Source: Chitinophaga rupis
GTDB lineage: Bacteria > Bacteroidota > Bacteroidia > Chitinophagales > Chitinophagaceae
Length of the DNA stretch: 64,000 nucleotides
Assembly (NCBI RefSeq): GCF_900109685.1
Contig: NZ_FOBB01000006.1
Span: 1-64,000 of the forward strand
Direction of reading: 5' to 3'
The notes beneath the pieces were generated by a model. That model did no database searches. It was not told the origin of the DNA and worked only from the letters and a program-made list of their open reading frames with translations. The translations under genes were made by a program, and so were the position numbers. Below are positions 61,554 through 64,000 of the stretch, piece by piece. Each line of letters begins with the position of its first letter. Position 1 is the first letter of the stretch.

Positions 61554-61601
61554 GTTACATGAATGTTACCACTTTTCGGCTTTTAGTTACATAAACGTTA
61601 C
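61554..61601. promoter_or_regulatory. Two putative HxlR operators
   Basis: GTTACATGAATGTTAC (61554-61569) and GTTACATAAACGTTAC (61586-61601) share the palindromic frame GTnACnTnnAnGTnAC, with centres 32 bases apart (three helical turns). They lie 2-50 bases from the hxlR start, in the divergent hxlR-SDR region. Confidence 0.6.
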
Positions 61602-61644
61602 TGCCAATTAGTGTTGTGAGAATAATCACAAGCAACAGTTTTAG

Positions 61645-61666
61645 TTACTTTATGAAACTAAAGTAA
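61645..61666. promoter_or_regulatory. Perfect 8-bp inverted repeat before the SDR gene
   Basis: TTACTTTA, six bases, TAAAGTAA, 47 bases ahead of the SDR ATG. It may be a third regulator site or overlap the promoter. Confidence 0.4.
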
Positions 61667-61713
61667 ATCTATTTTTTCGGTAAACGAACATCACGTAATT
61701 AAAAACATCCAGC

Positions 61714-62511
61714 ATGGAAAGTAAACAAACAACTAACGGGGTATTACAAGGTAAAATAGCCCTGGTGACAGGGGGAACAAAGGGAATTGGTAAAGCTATT
61801 GTTAAAAGATTGGAGCAAGCAGGTGCAACGGTTATTGTCACGGCCCGAAACCAGCCGGATGAACAGCATGCTACAGATACCTTCATTGCTGCAGACTTAT
61901 CACGGGCCGAAGAGGTGAGCAAAGTAGCCAGCATCATTCATGCGCAATTCGGGCATATAGACATTCTGATCAATAACATGGGAGCAAACACATATCCTGG
62001 TGGAGGATTTAGTACCTTAACTGACGAACACTGGATCCAGGCCCTGGAGGTGAACCTCCTTTCTTCTGTTCGCCTGGACAGGGCATTACTACCCAAAATG
62101 CTGGAGCAAAAAAGCGGTGTGATCATCCACATATCCACTACCAGCAGTCAGTTCCCCATCTGGGAGTCCACCATGGCTTATAGTGCCGCCAAATCAGCAT
62201 TGAACACCTATAGTAAAGCATTGGCTACAGAAGTAGCCGGTAAGGGCATAAGAGTAGTAACCGTATCGCCCGGTTTAAATAAAACAGAGGCTATGACCAC
62301 ATTTTTGGAGGATTATGCAAAACAGGCAGGTATTACTGTAGAGGAAATGACTGAAAAGCTTTTCGAAAGAGTTGGCGGCGTACCGTTGGGAAGAATGGCC
62401 GCTCCGGAAGAAACAGCTGAGCTGATCTACTTCCTTGTTTCACCCGCTGCCTCCTATATCACCGGCGCGAATCTCGTTATCGATGGAGGAAATTTCCCGG
62501 TAGTTAACTAA
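61714..62511 (+). CDS. Short-chain dehydrogenase/reductase
   Basis: A 265-residue SDR with cofactor motif TGGTKGIGKAI near residue 20, NNMGAN near 88, catalytic Ser in ISTTSSQFP and YSAAKSALNTYSK near 155, and the C-terminal YITGANLVIDGGN. The HxlR gene on the other strand and intervening palindromes suggest inducible control. The substrate is unknown. Confidence 0.93.
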   Translation: MESKQTTNGVLQGKIALVTGGTKGIGKAIVKRLEQAGATVIVTARNQPDEQHATDTFIAADLSRAEEVSKVASIIHAQFGHIDILINNMGANTYPGGGFSTLTDEHWIQALEVNLLSSVRLDRALLPKMLEQKSGVIIHISTTSSQFPIWESTMAYSAAKSALNTYSKALATEVAGKGIRVVTVSPGLNKTEAMTTFLEDYAKQAGITVEEMTEKLFERVGGVPLGRMAAPEETAELIYFLVSPAASYITGANLVIDGGNFPVVN

Positions 62512-62569
62512 ATACCTGAAACAGTCCCGGTTCGAGGATCTGCCATTACCGGGCACAAAAAAATGCGAA

Positions 62570-62601
62570 GAGGGTGTCTCAAAAGTAATTGAGACACCCT
62601 C
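62570..62601 (-). terminator. Strong hairpin behind the GH32 gene
   Basis: A perfect 13-bp stem (GAGGGTGTCTCAA with TTGAGACACCCTC) with a six-base loop. On the minus strand it is followed by TCGCATTTTTTT. The GAGGGTGTCTCAA word also resembles terminal repeats of some Bacteroidota insertion sequences, so it may be a domesticated IS end or a small MITE. Confidence 0.75.
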
Positions 62602-62622
62602 GTACTATTATATCTTCTTTTC

Positions 62623-64000
62623 CTACTTATCCAGATTCCATACCTTCAGCTCATTCAGCTCTACACTCCCCTCTTTTGCAAAAGCTGCAAAACCAGTAGC
62701 GCCGGGCGCTGGGAATAACAAGGTAGTAAGCACCTGCTCCCCATCATTCACAAATACTTCCAGCGAAGACTTATCAAACAGCACCTGCAATTTTATTTTA
62801 TTGTTCACAGGTTGTACCTGTAACTTCTGCACATCGCCGGTAACTTTGCCTTCTTTCATATTTGCCAGGTACAGCTCATGGCTTTGGGTGTTATAACCCA
62901 GCACGGTTTCCGTACCGCCGGTTTGCTGTGCTACCTTCAGACCAAAATCTGTTGCAGTGGCAGGGGTAAACTCCGCCTCTATCCAGTTCGTGTTGGTGTT
63001 AAAGTTGTTGGCTGTATTTAAAGGCAGCTCCTGGTTATTGATAGTAACATTCTTTTTTACCAGTTTTTTAGCTGCCGGTAATTTATCCAGCGAAGCATTC
63101 AGCACCGCTGATGGCTGCTGAAATAAACGTATACCCGCAGGCGTGGTTTTTAACAGCAAGTCCCGGGGAATAGACATTTGCCCCCGCCAGGGAAAGGTGG
63201 CCGTTTCAAAAGGCATGAGCCAGCCTACCATAGTCTGCCGGCCCTCCGGCAGGTGGTTGTAGGGGATAGCGGCGTAAAAGGTTTTGCCATAATCCACGAA
63301 CAGCTTGCTTTCCGCAGGATTGTTATTGGTAAATGTTTTGCCATCAAAATCACCAATGAAGTATTGCATACCAGTAGCAGCATCCGGGTTACCGGATGAT
63401 ACCATGAGCAGCCATTTCTTTTTTGAAGGATCACCATCTACGTACAGCGGCGTTAAAGAAGGGCATTCCCAAATCTTGCGCGTATCGCCCTGGCCGCCAA
63501 ACTCGCTCAGCAGCTCCCAATTCTTGAGGTTAGCAGAACTGTAAAACTGTACCTTATGCTCCGCCGGTACGGCTACGGTCATCAACCATTTATGCTGGTC
63601 TTCCAGCCAGATCACGCTGGGGTCGCGGAAATCTTTTTTATTAATATCCACCACCGGGTTACCGGCATATTGCGTGTAGGTTAGCCCACCGTCATTACTA
63701 TAGGCAATGAACTGTGATTCCTTTTGCTGTTTAGGCTGATCTGCGGTATAGATAGCTACAATGGGCGCTTTGCCATTCTTACCAAAACCGCTGCTGTTAT
63801 GTTTGTCCAACACGGCAGAACCGGAAAAGATCCAGGTGGTGGTATCCTTGCTTTCCATTTCAGGAATAGCCACCGGCAGGTGTTTCCAGTGCAGCAGATC
63901 TTTGCTGGTGGCATGACCCCAGCTCATATGGCCCCATTTATTTTCAAAGGGATTGTGCTGGTAATACAGGTGGTATACGCCGTCCAGGTAGATCAATCCA
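62623..64000 (-). CDS. GH32 fructan hydrolase (N-terminus cut by window edge)
   Basis: It cleaves beta-fructosides (levan, inulin or sucrose). The visible 458 residues begin within the NDPNG motif (G, then LIYLDGVYHLYYQHNPF), so the nucleophile Asp lies just outside. The remaining GH32 motifs are clear: KDFRDPSVIW with the transition-state Asp and KIWECPSLTP with the acid/base Glu. The beta-propeller is followed by the C-terminal beta sandwich (LQVLFDKSSLEVFVNDGEQV). The reading frame continues beyond 64000. Confidence 0.93.
   Translation of the reverse strand, partial: GLIYLDGVYHLYYQHNPFENKWGHMSWGHATSKDLLHWKHLPVAIPEMESKDTTTWIFSGSAVLDKHNSSGFGKNGKAPIVAIYTADQPKQQKESQFIAYSNDGGLTYTQYAGNPVVDINKKDFRDPSVIWLEDQHKWLMTVAVPAEHKVQFYSSANLKNWELLSEFGGQGDTRKIWECPSLTPLYVDGDPSKKKWLLMVSSGNPDAATGMQYFIGDFDGKTFTNNNPAESKLFVDYGKTFYAAIPYNHLPEGRQTMVGWLMPFETATFPWRGQMSIPRDLLLKTTPAGIRLFQQPSAVLNASLDKLPAAKKLVKKNVTINNQELPLNTANNFNTNTNWIEAEFTPATATDFGLKVAQQTGGTETVLGYNTQSHELYLANMKEGKVTGDVQKLQVQPVNNKIKLQVLFDKSSLEVFVNDGEQVLTTLLFPAPGATGFAAFAKEGSVELNELKVWNLDK

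Overview
The window looks like chromosomal DNA of a Chitinophaga-like Bacteroidota (family Chitinophagaceae is my best guess). Supporting signs are Bacteroidota-type promoters (TTTG, about 19 bases, TAnnTTTG), almost no Shine-Dalgarno sequences, a type IX secretion C-terminal sorting domain, a LytS/LytTR two-component pair with TPR repeats, a six-S1-domain rpsA, and GH78 and GH32 glycan enzymes with exported-protein features.

Layout. 1-573: end of an IS3-type insertion sequence cut by the window edge. 0.8-38.3 kb: mostly core genes. These are yidC, pyrG, a thioesterase, an HD hydrolase, a siroheme/sulfite (or nitrite) reduction operon, an Ada-like repair protein, a HAD phosphatase, a GH78 rhamnosidase, rpsA, a rhomboid protease, ispH, a LytTR two-component system, cmk, three exported surface proteins, clpC, a STAS protein, ribonuclease Z, dapA, accA and tRNA-Asp. 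38.3-47.1 kb: an accessory stretch right after tRNA-Asp. It holds a decayed ISL3-type transposase, a membrane protein plus TIR-domain protein pair that looks like a defence module, an SRPBCC protein, a frameshifted DUF2004 gene, an internally deleted TIGR02452 (PARG-like) gene, a lipoprotein with a decayed partial copy behind it, a DUF4242 protein, and a DUF4157 protein carrying a Het-C-like motif. 47.1-64 kb: metabolic and regulatory genes. These include an alpha/beta hydrolase, an ECF sigma factor with DGPF and AhpD partners, an ABC-F ATPase, a desaturase, a KAS III-like enzyme, AraC, Lrp and HxlR regulators, two SDR enzymes, exonuclease III, an EamA transporter and a truncated GH32 enzyme.

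The most striking non-genic signal is a set of degenerate tandem arrays confined to gene gaps. The unit length is strictly 7, 8 or 11 bases at each locus, while the word differs between families: GTCCATG, TTGGCAG, AAAGCTG, AATTAAT, TTTACGA, GTGCTAAT, ACATGGGA-type. Several arrays come as inverted pairs around a gap. Others sit immediately upstream of a promoter -7 box (yidC, the HAD gene, cmk) or start exactly at a stop codon. I know of no described element of this kind in Bacteroidota; the nearest known analogue is the heptamer STRR repeats of cyanobacteria.

Other structures worth attention are a terminator/antiterminator leader before the siroheme-dependent reductase, a long-range stem in the pyrG leader, and paired palindromes between hxlR and its divergent SDR gene. 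Identifications rest on motifs and remembered family features; no database search was possible.
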